From Geosiphon pyriformis (Eukaryota > Glomeromycota > Glomeromycetes > Archaeosporales > Geosiphonaceae), in the NCBI GenBank assembly GCA_016748015.1, contig JAAOMT010000776.1:210328-248476 (forward strand): DNA of 38,149 bases. The letters run 5' to 3'. The notes beneath the pieces are model-generated. The model worked only from the letters and a program-made list of their open reading frames with translations. It was not told where the DNA came from and did no database searches. The stretch's first letter is position 1, and the number at the start of each line of letters is the position of its first letter. Below are positions 9,481 to 21,299 of this stretch, piece after piece. The position numbers were made by a program, and so were the translations under genes.

Positions 9481-10253
9481 TATTACTTATAAAAATTAGG
9501 AATTATAATAATAGGTAAAATAGACAATCAGAAATAAATGTAGTAAAATAGAGAATTTCAGAATTTTTTTGGGAAATTGCAGAATTTTTTAGAAATTTTG
9601 TATAACACAAATTATATATATAGCAAGAGTATTAAAAGCAAAAAAGTATCCAGAATTCAATAGAGTTAAGAATTCTAATACTCTCCTTTCAAAAGATAGT
9701 TTTTTATAACTTAAAATAGAAATATATCCATATTAATAAAAATTTCTAATTATTATTCAATTCATGTTATTGTCACTTGATTAAAAATATTAATTACTTA
9801 CTTACTATTAATACTCTATATTAATAAAATCCAATACTTAACTATACTAAATTAATAATTCTTAATCATAATTATTAACAAGATACTAATTTTTTGTTTT
9901 TTTTATATTTTTTTATATTTTTTTGTTTCATTTTTTTGTTGTTTACTTATTGATTAAAAAGATTAAGTGCTAAGTATTTGACATCAAAAATAGTCTGGTA
10001 AAAAATCTAAAAATAAGGATAAAAATTTAAAAATAACTTATTAGAAGAGCATAACTATCAGATTAAACTGGCTATTATATTGAAGAAAAAAATTCAGAAG
10101 AAATCATTAATTAAATCTCTGTTTATTATACAAAAAATTTAACCAAAACCTTCAAACTCCAAAATTTTTAGATATTATTAATGTTACTAGCTATTAAGTA
10201 CCAAGTTATGAATTTGTTATTTGTTTCAATATTTTAAATAATTATTTGTAACA
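9481..10253 (+). repeat. element B 5' LTR
   Basis: Aligns end to end with 18404-19187 and, in reverse, with the D LTR at 26085-26957. It begins TATTAC (TGTTAC with G to A) and ends TGTAACA directly before the primer-binding site. A TATATATATAG box at 9613-9623 matches the box of the right LTR. Confidence 0.88.
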
Positions 10254-10255
10254 TT

Positions 10256-10273
10256 TGGTGTTTTTTGTGAAGT
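10256..10273 (+). promoter_or_regulatory. element B primer-binding site
   Basis: TGGTGTTTTTTGTGAAGT, two bases after the LTR end. It equals the element A site with C-to-T and G-to-A changes, so both belong to one priming class. Confidence 0.6.
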
Positions 10274-10314
10274 ATAATCCAACAAAAAACTATTAAAATC
10301 AACTATTTAAAAAA

Positions 10315-12250
10315 GTAACAAACCAAAAAATCATAAGAAAAAATTATTTAAAATTCATGAAATTTTTATTTCAACATTATCAAATTTATTTCAAACTAAC
10401 AAATAACTATTGGCCAGCAAAATCAGCTTTCAATTTTTATGTCAACAAAAAAATTAAATCCTACTTGAAAGACCAAAGAAATCCAGAAGCCACTTTTAAC
10501 AATTTCTATAATAAATTATTCTAAAGCATTATATTTCTACCAAACTATTTGTTTGTATTACTAATTATGAAAATAAACAAAAAAATTGAAAAATACACCC
10601 AACAAAAATTTCTTATCATCTTTGTAAACAAAAAAAAATTACAAACTCCAACAAAAACATCAAAAAAAATACAACCATTTACTTGAAAGAAACCAAAAGT
10701 TATTTTACTTATTCACCCATTATATTATTATACACTAAAAAATATTATATACATATCATTAGGATCTGTATTACTATCAACTGCAAAAACACTATTATTA
10801 AGAGTACAGTTTTAAAATAATCAAAAGAAAGCCAAATTATTAGGAACATATGCCAAATTCTTTGAAGAATTTAAATTGCAACCAACAATACCATTAGAAC
10901 TTTGATCACTGTTATTATAACCAAATTTCGAATTTATCAGTTATTAAAAAAATACTGAATTAGAAGAAAAAGAAGACAGCAATCAAAAAAATAATAATTA
11001 AAACCCAATCCCAAATAATCCAAAAATACAAACTCTAAAAAACCCAAACAATCCAAACTCTACTCATATTATTCAGCAAAATTTACCTTTAGTTATTATG
11101 ATTAATTCACCAATTGTACCAATTGTCACACCACAACAACAGTTTTAATAACAATCACAATAACAATCACAACAACAACAATTTGCACCAATAATATACA
11201 CACTTATTATCAAACTTGAAAAATTTATTAGTGAAAAAAACAATGTCCAAACATGATTAAACAACATAGCTAAAGCAATTACAGCAAATAACTGGAACAA
11301 TGCCAAAGCCCTTTAAGCTATTTCCTACTTTTTACAGAATACTGCTAATTTGTAATATTAGAACTTAGTTAACAAGCTATAAATCTTTAATGTATTTAAA
11401 ACTGCATTTCTATAATATTTTAGCAATTACAACAGTATTAATTACTTATTAACTAGCTTAATTATTATTAAACAAAGTAATACTGAAGCAGTCACTATTT
11501 ATTTGGGATGCTTTTACAGAAATCTATGCCAAATTTAAACAATTCAAGTTGACTACTTTACAAAGACACAGATTTTGAACCAGTTTATTTGTGGATCACA
11601 CAGTAGCTTATTATAATAAGTATGTCCAATATACCTGAATACTCTCTAAAATACAGTTACATATATCCAAGATTTTGAATTGGCCAAACTTGAAGCCAAT
11701 CACACCCAAGCCATTAACTTAATAATGAACAAATTATCTAAATTAGATATCAAATTAAAGCAATTTGATAAAGCTATTAATTAAAAAATTAAGAGATACT
11801 TGGCTAATAATTAAGCTATCTATTAGTCTTTACAACACTATAACAATTAAGGAAACTTTAATTGTTTTCAAAATCAATTGTGTCTATTATTTTCATTAGC
11901 CAATCAATTATAACAACAAAAGATGCATATTTGCCACTATTGTAATAAACAAAAACACTTAAAATTAGATTGTTATATAAGATTAAATAACCAATAATCG
12001 GGAAATTAATATCAAAATCCTGATCACTGATTCTAAACTCCAAATTATATTCAGAATCAAAAACAATACCAACCACATTATGTACCAATAACACAATAAC
12101 CAATATATGTATCTTCTGTTTATCAGATTTTAGCACCAGTAATTTATTAATAGCTATAGCCATAAGTAATTTATTAATTCCAATAAATTCAAGCATCATC
12201 CCAAATTACTGTGCCAACACTTATTAGAAATTCAAGGCTAAGAATTACTT
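10315..12250 (+). pseudogene. element B gag remnant
   Basis: The reading starts at GTAACAA (10315), the decayed counterpart of the GUG in AAAGTGGCAAC of A and C, at the same 59-nt distance from the primer-binding site as in A. Recognisable pieces are KLEKFISEKNNVQT (~11215), AKAITANNWNNAKAL (~11270), TQILNQFI (~11560) and LAKLEANHTQAINLIMNK (~11680). An intact CX2CX4HX4C knuckle follows (CHYCNKQKHLKLDC, 11932-11973). Many TAA/TAG codons stand where Gln or Trp is expected. A Gln-rich spacer near 11140-11190 mixes CAA with TAA. Confidence 0.75.
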
Positions 12251-12423
12251 ATACTCAGCAGAATTGAAAATTGACAATAGTAATGTACCAACCAATCTCC
12301 AGTTTATTAAATTAATCATTAGAATTATGTCAGTGGAGTTTAAGAAATAAGTACACCCAAAACCCAAATTTTTAGAACTATTTAAGTTTTTTAGTTATTC
12401 TAGAAAACAATGCATCCAACAAT

Positions 12424-12960
12424 TTGGAAACCAACCAACAACTACTTACCAACAACATTCTATTGACAATTGTTATTAAAAACAAATTATTAACCACTAT
12501 CTTTCCATTTAAATTAGAAACCCAATTTGAAACTCTATTATTTAATAGAGTTATTTTCAATGTTAAACTCATTACTGCCATGTACACAAATACCAAAGTT
12601 AATGGCCACTATATCAAATTAATTCTTAATAGTGGTTCAACAGGCAGCATTATTACATAACAACTTATGGACCAATTAAATCACTGAGTTGATCATGCTG
12701 CCAGTGCCAAAATTATCACAGCCAATGAAACAACAAAAACTCCAATTGGCAAAATCAATAACTTTTTGTTTGAAGTTAATGATATCATGGCACCAATTAA
12801 AGTATTAGTGATAAAAGCAATACAATACCAAGCTCTTATTGGTAATGACTAGCTGTTCAAAACCAATATTGTGTTTAACTAAAATACTCAAAAGCTCCAG
12901 TTAATATTTGATAATTAGCATACTTAAGTGTTTGCTATCTGTGAATATTTTAAAGCTTTT
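12424..12960 (+). pseudogene. element B retropepsin-like protease, active-site Asp lost
   Basis: An open stretch (12424-12660) ends in LILNSGSTGSIIT: the DSG signature reads NSG, so the catalytic Asp is Asn. Beyond a stop the homology continues with QLMDQLN, KTPIGKINNFLFEVND and KVLVIKAIQYQALIGND (to about 12850), colinear with A and C. It cannot make an active enzyme. Confidence 0.75.
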
Positions 12961-13850
12961 TCAAGAAAACAACCATTGATTAAGTTAAAAAAAGAAAAAA
13001 AAAAACCTACTTGAAAAGTTTATTAGGTCTTGTGGAATAAAGATGAACACAACAAATTACTGTTAATACTTTTATAAGATGATAAAAAGAAAAAAAAAAG
13101 ACAAACCAGAAACCACTACAGTTACCAAAGAAATAACCAGTAAGTGAAATAGATTATACTTCATGAACACAAGAAAAGAACTGCCATATATTCTACTATA
13201 GTATATCAATTATAATAAAAAGCTTTTCTTCATAAGAGCTTAGATCTTACTTGAAAAAAACTACTGAACATGTACTTATTATTACTATAAACTATGCTAT
13301 TGAAAACATTTTAGATATCTTAAATGACAAGAATAGTAAAACAACAAATCATGTCTTGCTTGTAAAAAAATGCTACTCAACAAAGAAATATAAAACAACA
13401 TTTTTGTGTAAAGAAAAACATATAATGTATTATATTAATACATAATTCTCATAAACAATTGAATGAGTTAAAAAATGTCTTTTAATACTGTGTAGAACCA
13501 AACACTTTCATATTTAGATGGTTATCTACATGACAAAAATAAAATCTAGTAAATGGTAAATGCCAAAATTAAAGATATTTCACCAAATAAAATATTAGTA
13601 ATTAAAAATAACCTATCAGAATCTGTTAAGACTATTTTTATTTCCAATTCAGATACATTTATTGACATTCTGAGTGATTCAGAACAATTTCACAAATACT
13701 ACCACGATTTAGCACTTACTAAAGAAAAGCAAAAACAGTATTTAGAATAATTAAATACTAGACTTTTTAAATATTGTCTAATTTTCAGTAATTTTGAATA
13801 TTGTGATAATTGTGACCTTATTTACAATTCATAATTACACATAATCTATT
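12961..13850 (+). pseudogene. element B linker / Cys-rich module remnant
   Basis: This spans the interval that holds the Cys-rich module in A and C. Only fragments survive: KYYHDLALTKEKQKQYLEQL (~13690) parallels the helical segment before the last Cys cluster of C, and EYCDNCDLIY (~13797) is a remaining CxxC pair. Homopolymer A runs and stops dominate near 12990-13100. Calls here rest on position plus short matches. Confidence 0.45.
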
Positions 13851-13856
13851 TGATCT

Positions 13857-14530
13857 TTGAAAAAAAAACCAATTAGCAAATGCACATTAGAATCAAAATC
13901 GAAATTCAATTGTGATTTAAACTTTGACAATAATAACAACAATATTTTTAACTTTATTCATAATGACAATAATAACAACAATAATTCCAACTCCAATTAC
14001 AATTTTAAACAATATATCATGCTCCCAAATCTTTTAATAAAGCAGAAACTTAAATGGTTTAACAATAATAATAAAGATATTATATCAAAACATACACATA
14101 ATACTAATGCAGAGTTTAATTTTAAATACCCAAGAAAAACAGCCATCCAATTGGAACTCTATTTACATATCAGTATAAATCTAAAAATAGTACTGGAAAT
14201 TTTAACAATAACAATGATTCAATTAGCTTTTAAATCTAATTTAGCAAAAAAAAAGATTAATATTAAAAAAAAATAATTGATGCAGAATACATAAAAAATA
14301 TTATTACAATGCTATAAAATAATTCAGAAAAAAAATATATCATTAAACCAAACAAAAAAATAGCACAGACAATATTTTTGTCTTTAATTAAAATAGTTTG
14401 ATTAGTATTAATGGAAACAAAAAAAGAATTAAGGATTACAGCAAGAGAAATAAAAAGATTTGAATTTATAGATAGAATAGAAATACCAATTAATATGACA
14501 AAAGAGAAAACCATTGACAAGAGAAAAATT
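13857..14530 (+). pseudogene. element B dUTPase-like domain remnant
   Basis: After an Asn-rich low-complexity part (13920-13995) the frame parallels the dUTPase-like domain of C: NAEFNFKYPRKTA (motif 1 region, ~14107), ITMIQLAFKSNLAKKKINI (motif 2, ~14213), IIDAEYIKNIITML (motif 3, ~14275, catalytic-type Asp kept), KKIAQTIFLSLI (motif 4, ~14355) and REIKRFEFIDRIEIPI (motif 5 region, ~14450). Glycines of motifs 1, 3 and 5 are replaced, as G-to-A change would produce. Non-functional, but colinear with C. Confidence 0.65.
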
Positions 14531-14635
14531 ATCTCTATTCATTAATTAATTTCTATTTTATTATATGATCAGTATATATTAATTATAGAAAGAAAGATTA
14601 AGGATCAACCCCAGATTTTTGAAGCTGAAACAATT

Positions 14636-14932
14636 ATGTATAAATCAGAAGAAATTGGCATTACTAATTTCTACATACCAGCCAAAAACCATAAACACAT
14701 CAAGATCTGTATATACAACACAACTAAAAATTCTATAAAAATACCAAGTGAAATAACCATCAGATACTTAAGTACTGAAGTTGAGAATCAAATACCTACT
14801 ATTTCAGATTTTTTACAACTTTGTGGATATGTAAATATTATATTACAAACTATATATGAACAAAAAAAATGCTATTTGTTGCAATTAAAACAAATAAACT
14901 TGGGAAATTTAGACTTATTTCAACAGATATAA
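14636..14932 (+). pseudogene. element B dUTPase-RT linker
   Basis: An open stretch contains EIGITNFYIPAKN, matching EISIPNIYIPKEM of element C after its dUTPase, then a decayed leader into RT. No known domain. Confidence 0.45.
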
Positions 14933-14939
14933 CTTAAAA

Positions 14940-15800
14940 TATTACTTAATAACTTTACTAATATTTTTGCTAGTAAAAATAAATTTCGCAGAACTGACAT
15001 CATTTAACAACAAATTAAAACTAGAAATGTAATACCAATCAAACAAAGAGCATATAAAGTACTACCTACTAGCCATAAAATTATCTGATAAGAAATCAAC
15101 AGAATATTAAACAATGAGTTAATTTAATTATTAATAAGCCCATAGTTTTTACCAATAGTACTGGTCCAAAAAAAAAATAAAAAAATCTGTTTTTGTGTGA
15201 ATTACAGAAAACTCAACAGTATAATACATGAAGACAATTATCTAACTTCATAAATCCAAGAACTATTTAATGCTTTTGTAAGGAAAAAATAATTCTTAAC
15301 ATTAGTCTTAGAAAGTAATTACTGACAAGTAGTCATAAATCCAGCTGACAAAAAAAAATGGCATTTACCACAAAAGAAGAAAACTTTGAATTTAATGTTA
15401 TACCATTTAGCTTAACCAATGTCTTAGCCATCTTCTAATGGCTTATGGAAATTGTCTATACAGAATTATTATAAAAATTAGTAGTAGTTTACTTGGATAA
15501 CACCAATGTGTTTTCTAAAACATTTGATGATTATCTTTACTATTTTCAACAAGTATTTAAAAGATTAAGAAGAACTAAATTAAAGTTAAATATTACCAAG
15601 TGTTTCTTTAAAAAAACTGAACTTAAGTTTTTGAAATATCTTGTAAACAAAGATGGCATAAAAACAAATTCAAACAAAATTAAAATAGTCAAAAACTTTC
15701 TAATACCAACAAATCTTACAGAATTAAAAACATTCTTGGAATTTGCTGAATACTATTACCACTTCATCCAAAACTTTTTTAAATTGGCTTAATCATTTTA
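14940..15800 (+). pseudogene. element B reverse transcriptase remnant
   Basis: Fragments in order: IPIKQRAYKVLPTSHKII (~15032), FLPIVLVQKKN...CFCVNYRKLNSI (~15145-15225) and VVVYLDNTNVFSKTF (15484-15528). Then follows LKLNITKCFFKKTELKFL, KDGIKTNSNKIKIVKNF and LTELKTFLEFAEYYYHFIQN, the usual thumb/connection of gypsy RT. The catalytic YxDD box reads YLDN (15490-15501), so the second Asp is lost. Stops and frame changes elsewhere. Confidence 0.8.
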
Positions 15801-15839
15801 CTAGCTTCAAGCAAAGAATATTAAATATAAATAAACTAA

Positions 15840-16260
15840 AACCCAATAAAAAGCTTTTAATATCTTGAGAAAAAAGCTTATTTAAGCTTTAGTATTAATC
15901 TATTTAGATTATAGTAAGTCATTCATTATTATCACTAATGTATTCAATTAAGTATTGGAAGCTGTGTTATCACAAAAAAAAGCAGATGGATAAGAACATT
16001 CAGTAACATATGTCAGCCAAAATTTAAGTTCAGCTAAGAAGAACTATGAAATTTTAATATTAAAATACTTAGTTATCTATTGGGCTGTTATTAAATAGAA
16101 AAAATACTTAAGCCAGAAGTTTGATGTATATACTAATTACAAAGAATTACATCAATTTAAAAGCAAAAATTTAAAGATGATTATCATGCAAGATGAAAAA
16201 TAAAACTATTACTATTTAATTATACTGTATATTATAAAAAAGAGAAAAAAAATAAAAATG
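15840..16260 (+). pseudogene. element B RNase H remnant
   Basis: Colinear with C RNase H: ALVLIY-like start, then FIIITNVFN (C has FQLVTDASH, so the first catalytic Asp is Asn), VTYVSQNLSSAKKNYE (C: IAYISRTLKSTELKYG), IYWAVIK-stop-KKYL and FDVYTNYKELHQF (the TDH-type Asp is Asn). Inactive. Confidence 0.7.
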
Positions 16261-16439
16261 CTAACAGTTTGTTATGAATAAAACAAATCTAAAAACATTT
16301 TAACCCAAAAATATAACAAAAGATAAATACACAAAAATATTAACAACTCCAACATTATATTAATATTCAACAGTTTAAAGAAAATTTATCTCAAAAAGAA
16401 CAATTAAAATACTTTATTACTTTCTAAAATATACTATAT

Positions 16440-17560
16440 TGGAAAAACAGAAAATATCCAAATTAGCCATTTAAAGTAATTACAAATCAGAAAAAGAAAC
16501 AATACTGTTTAATATACACTCAAATCTGACAGCAGAACATTTTTATAAAGAAGCAACAATAAAAAAAACCAAAAAAAAATACTATTGGTCATTCATATAT
16601 CCAAACATAATCCAATATGTTCAAAATTATAATGCTTGTCAAAGAAGAGAAAAAACAAGATCCAGTAAACTGCTAAGACTAATCAAAGTAAATCAATTAT
16701 TTAATTAAATTGAAATTGACTTAGTTGGACTATTAACTATTATTAGTAGAGACAATTAATATATAACAGTAGTTATAGACTATTTTACAAAATAGTCAAA
16801 AGTAAAAACAATTCAAAAAGCAGATGCAAAATCTATAGCCAAATTTATTTACCAAGATTTGATTTGTCAACATAAATGTTCAAAAAATTGTTATCAAATC
16901 AAATAACTCACTTTGTAAACAAAACATTAACAAAATAAAGTCAAAAATTTGGAATTAAAAAACTATTATTGTTACTATATTATTTATAAACAAATGGCTT
17001 AGTCGAAAAGTTCAACAGAATATTGTGTAAAGTAATAGCCAAAATCAGCCAAAAAAACCAGAACAAATAAAATTTGTTTATACTATTAGTATTATTTGCT
17101 TATTGGACAATAAAGCAAGATATCACTCAAGTAACATTATTTGAAATTATTTATAGTAAAACAACAATATTACCAGTTGAGATAAATATTAACACATATT
17201 TAATAGAACCAATAACAGAAGCCAACTTTCAAAAAACATTGCTAAGAAGAACATATAACTTAATAAAAACATTAGAAAAAAAAAGATAAAAAACAGCTAA
17301 TAACATTCAAAAATCACAAGCAAAACAAAAAAAATAATATAATAACTAATTATCAGATAAACCAGTCAAATTCAAGATTGAAGACAAAGCACTCTTATAT
17401 CATACCAAAGCAGAAAAACAATAAAATAGAAAATTTGACTCCAAATAAGACAAACCATTTTATATTGAAGAAATTTTTAAAAATAAAACTTATAAATTAA
17501 GATAGAACAATAAAATTTTAGCTAAAATAGCACATAGAAATCAACTAAAACCATATCACA
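16440..17560 (+). pseudogene. element B integrase remnant
   Basis: Fragments: YNACQRREKTRSSKL (~16635; zinc-binding Cys pair partly lost), YITVVIDYFTK-stop-SKVKTIQKADAK (first DDE Asp kept, ~16762), then a frameshifted central part and LLVLFAYWTIKQDITQVTLF (17080-17139). The C-terminal part has KFDSK-stop-DKPFYIEEIF and NKTYKLR. The stop at 17446-17448 replaces the Trp of the KWxGPFYI-type motif, as in every other copy here. Confidence 0.75.
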
Positions 17561-17689
17561 ATATAATATTATTATCCACCAGTAATATTTTACAACTAAG
17601 AGTACAACAAATATTAGTCCAACCAGATGAGATTTTACAAAATTTAAAACCAATTATAATTATTAACACAAACATGTTAAATTAATCTA

Positions 17690-18384
17690 CAAAAACAGTA
17701 TATAAAAAACCAATGCATGTAACAAAAGCAAATAGAAAGATAAAAATTACTAACAACATTTATTCATTAACTCAACAATTATTCTAATTGATTAAACATA
17801 AAAAATTAAACATGGAAATTACAATCAATTTATAAACCATTCAATATACAAAATAAAAATAAAAATCTCAATATAAAATACAATATAGAATATACAAAAA
17901 ATATAAAAATATAGTAGAGAATATAATAGCAAAAGTTAAAATATTTATAGAAATACCAAAAACAATAGTACTATATAAAAAGTTAACAAAAAAAATTGGG
18001 AAATAGTGGACATAACAATTTTCAAGAAATTTTTGTTATTATTATTTAGAACAAAAGCTCAATATCCAGAATTTATATATAGATAAAACAAAACAGATGT
18101 TTAATCCAACAATATTACAACAACTTAAACAATTTATAAGAAAAAATAATCTATTCACCCAAGCACAAGCAATATATTAGTTACAAACAGGATTTTAAGA
18201 CTATTTAGAAATACTGCTACACCCAACAATAAACACAATAACCATCAACCAATTGGAAAAAATTATCAATACCTAATTTGAAAAATTACAAACCAATATT
18301 GTCTAAATAATTATCAAAAAAAAAGTTATAAAACTAATCTAAGAGAGAAATTTAAGAGATTTGGGAGATTTCAATAGAGCTTAA
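17690..18384 (+). pseudogene. element B 3' reading frame downstream of integrase
   Basis: Unrecognised protein, colinear with the 3' frame of C and D. Segments: NIYSLTQQLF (~17758), MEITINL (~17812), EQKLNIQNLYIDKTKQMFNP (~18051), TILQQLKQFIRKNNLFTQAQ (~18110), DYLEILLHPTINTITINQLE (~18199), KKKVIKLI and finally DFNRA-stop. D ends the same way (LHSIIDIITINQSEKLIN...ENFNGA-stop). It would be Lys/Gln/Asn-rich and helical. It occupies the place where some gypsy elements carry an extra ORF; no signal peptide or membrane segment is seen. Confidence 0.6.
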
Positions 18385-18403
18385 TATTAAAAAGAAAAAA
18401 TAA
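18376..18403 (+). promoter_or_regulatory. element B polypurine tract
   Basis: AGAGCTTAATATT followed by AAAAAGAAAAAATAA runs directly into the 3' LTR at 18404. The purine run is the expected plus-strand primer. The AGCTTAATATT leader is shared with D and, with changes, with C, E and F. Confidence 0.7.
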
Positions 18404-19187
18404 TGTTATTTATAGAAATTAGAAATTATAATATTAAGTAAAATAGCCAATTAGAAATAGATATAGTAAAATAGAAAATTCCAGAATTCCAGAATTCTCT
18501 TGGAGAATTGCAGGATTCTCCAGAAATCTTGTATAACATAAATTATGTATATATAGTAAAAGTATTAAAAACAAAAAAATATCCGAAATTTGATAGAGTT
18601 AAGAACTCCAATATTTTTTTTTAAAAGATAGTTTTCTATAACTTAAAGTAGAAACACATTTACATTAATAATAATTTTTAATTATTATCCAATTTATGTT
18701 ATTATTACTTGATTAAAAATATTAATCACTTTTCTATTATCAGCAATTCATGTTAATAAACTCTAATATTTAATCATATTGAAACAATAGCTCTTAATTA
18801 TGACTGTTAATAAAATACTAATTTTTTATTTTATTTTTTATTTTTTTATTTCTTTTGTTTTATTTTTTTGTTATTTACTAATTGATTAAAAAGATTAAGT
18901 ACTAAGCATTTGAAATCAAAAATAGTCTGGTAAAAATCCTGAAAACAAGAGTAGAAATTTAAAAATAGCTTATTAAAAGAGCATAACTGCCAAAATAAAC
19001 TGGTCACTATGCTGAAAAAAAAAATTCACAGAAAAAACCACTAATTGAATCTTTGTTTATTATACAAAAAACTCAACCAAAACCTTTAAACTCCAAAATT
19101 TTTAGAAATTACCAATATTTTCAGCTATTGAACACAAAATTACAGGTTTGTTATTTGTTTTAACATTTTAAATAATTACCTGTAACA
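18404..19187 (+). repeat. element B 3' LTR
   Basis: Starts TGTTATT and ends CTGTAACA; the partner of 9481-10253. U3 holds two adjacent TTCCAGAA dyads (18479-18494) inside a cluster of GAATTC-like palindromes, then a TATATATAG box (18548-18556). This LTR kept more C and G than the 5' LTR. Confidence 0.9.
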
Positions 19188-19219
19188 ATACTTTTTCTAA
19201 ACTTACTATTTAGTAATAG

Positions 19220-19946
19220 TGTTATAATTGAAGCTCATACATTTTATTAATTATTACATGTATTAGCCACTAATGTTATATAATTAACTACCCTATTTTT
19301 AGATAATAATTATTGACTTGATCATTGACCTGACTGTTGACTTAATTATTAACCTAATTAATGACCTAATTGTTGATTTGATTATTGATCTAGTTATTGA
19401 TTTGGTTATTGATCACTTTCAATAGCTATATAAACAATAAATTTCTTAGCTATAAAAAAATATGTAAAAATAAAAGAAAGCAAAGAAATAAAAATAACAA
19501 CTTTATCTTAATTCTTCTTTTCTTACTAATTTCTCTTTCCTTATCTTTAAGTATCTAAATATCTTAAGATAAAAAATTACTTGTTGGCATTTATCTATCT
19601 TTTTCCTAACTTGTATAATTGTAGCATTTAAAAATTATTGAATAAAATATGACTGAAAAATATATCTGATACTTAATATTAAATTTTAAAAGTACTAACA
19701 TAAGACATAAAATTATACTAGTGTATTATTATTTGTTGACAGTATAGACTATTTTTTTACATTTAGATTTTCTAGTTATCTTTTAAAAAGAATAGTAATT
19801 GAAATATTTTATGAGACTGATTTTGTATATTGAATTCATATTTATTTAATTTGCTTTTTAAAGTTGAATTTTCTTTGATTAATTTCATCACTTTATAATC
19901 TTGTTCTTCTTTGCTATCCATTAACTTGTTATTTTAACCCATAACA
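19220..19946 (+). repeat. element F 5' LTR
   Basis: TGTTATAATTGAAGC... to ...CCCATAACA, alignable with 21918-22633 throughout. It holds nine 12-bp units (about 19308-19415) and a TATATAAA box at 19427-19434. Confidence 0.85.
19308..19415 (+). repeat. 12-bp tandem array, 9 units, in F 5' LTR
   Basis: Units include ATTATTGACTTG, ATCATTGACCTG, ATTAATGACCTA and GTTATTGATTTG; consensus RTTATTGAYYTR. It ends about 12 bp before the TATA-like box. Confidence 0.85.
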
Positions 19947-20129
19947 ATAGTACAATTCTTTTAAACCAAACCAATTTAATTATTAGTAACTTTTTCTTAA
20001 AACAAACATGATAATGGACTTGAACAACTACTTTGTCTTAATAAAATTTTTATTTGATTTACCAAAACCAATTTTACAAAAAAAACAAAAAAAATTCTGA
20101 TTATCTTCAAAAAGTTATTAGATTTAAAG

Positions 20130-21230
20130 AAAAAAAAATTGTAATTTATAACATATATACTAATCCATTAGCTAAACACTTTAGAAAAACTAAAACAATT
20201 TAAAAAACACTTGTTTGTTATTATTGGCTTATCTTGGAAAAAAATATTGCTGAATATATCAAAATCTGTAATATCTGCCAAAAAAAAAACCCCCCAATCA
20301 CAAAGAAAACATTCATTCAATTTCTGTTGGTTAATTATTTGACAGAATTAGTATAAATGTTATTAAACTTTTAACCATAACTCTTAATGGCAATAGATAT
20401 ATTATTATAGTTATTGACTATTTTCCAAAATGAGTAGAAGCAATAGCCATCTTAAATCAAACAGCAGTCTTTATTACCAATTTTATTTATAAAAATATTA
20501 TTTGTTGTTATGGCTGTCTTAAAAAATATTTATTTAATAGAGGAAAAACTTTTTTCAATACACAAGTTGAAGAACTTTATAGAAAAATAAGAATATATTA
20601 CAAACTTTTTTTTTCTTATCACTCTTAAACAAATAACTTAATAGAACATTTTAATAAAACACTATGTGAAACTCTAGCCAAAACCAGTAAAGAAACAAAC
20701 TTATAAAACAAAGTACTACTTTTAGTCTTGTTTGTTTATAAAACTGTAAATTATTTCATAACAAGTTATGAATTTTTTTATTTGTTCTATAGACAAATAA
20801 CAATATTACTAATAGAAACTGATATTGAAATAATATTTTTTAAAGAAATTACAATAGGAAATTATAAAGACATTTTGCAAAAAAAACTTGGTACTATTTT
20901 TGACTTATTAATAAAAGCACAGATGATTGTTTTTAAAAAGATAAAACAGTTTCAAAAGAAGCTTAAGAAGAAAAAAACTTATAAAATACTTTTCTTAAAT
21001 GTTAATAACTTAGTTTTAAAATATCATTTAAACAGAGACAATGTCTATAGTAATAAATTCTCTAGCCAGTAAAAAAAATCTTTTATAATCAAAGTTTTAA
21101 ACAATAATTCTTATATTTTACAAGATCAATATAGAACAATTTTTAATGATTGTCTTATTTATAGTATACAATTCAAAAAATATTACAAATGGCCTAATTG
21201 GTTATCTGTTTGATAATACCAATTCAATTG
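20130..21230 (+). pseudogene. element F integrase remnant
   Basis: An HHCC-type start is seen (LAKHFRKTKTI, CYYWLILEKNIAEYIKICNI, CQKK, about 20168-20290). The DDE core has IIIVIDYFPK (first Asp kept, ~20404), LFNRGKTFF (second Asp now Asn, ~20530) and NNLIEHFNKTLCETLAK (Glu kept, ~20630). The open part 20728-21072 carries the core-to-C-terminal helices and LVLKYHLNRDN...FSSQ, then a TAA (21070-21072) where the conserved Trp would be. It belongs to a different lineage from B/C/D, with a more decayed zinc region and a C run at 20290-20295. Confidence 0.75.
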
Positions 21231-21299
21231 ATCAGCAAAAATCAGATATAAATAAATGCACTATTTCCAAAACAGAGATATTTTTAATTAACATAAATA

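Larger units (their letters stand above)
9481..19187 (+). mobile_element. element B: complete but decayed Ty3/gypsy-type retrotransposon
   Basis: Two LTRs (9481-10253 and 18404-19187) flank about 8.15 kb. The order on the plus strand is primer-binding site, gag with CCHC knuckle, protease, linker/Cys-rich remnant, dUTPase-like, RT, RNase H, integrase, 3' frame, polypurine tract. The LTRs differ at roughly a fifth of positions by eye, mainly transitions, so it is old. Catalytic residues are altered in protease (DSG to NSG), RT (YLDD to YLDN) and RNase H (TDAS to TNVF). Flanking tetramers ATAT (9477-9480) and ATAC (19188-19191) could be a decayed target duplication; this is weak. Confidence 0.9.

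Noticed and set aside
11858-12199. 113-codon minus-strand frame
   Set aside because: Antisense of element B gag, across its intact CCHC knuckle.
14263-14520. 85-codon minus-strand hydrophobic frame
   Set aside because: Antisense of the A-rich dUTPase-like region of B; poly-A on the sense strand reads as Phe/Leu on the other.
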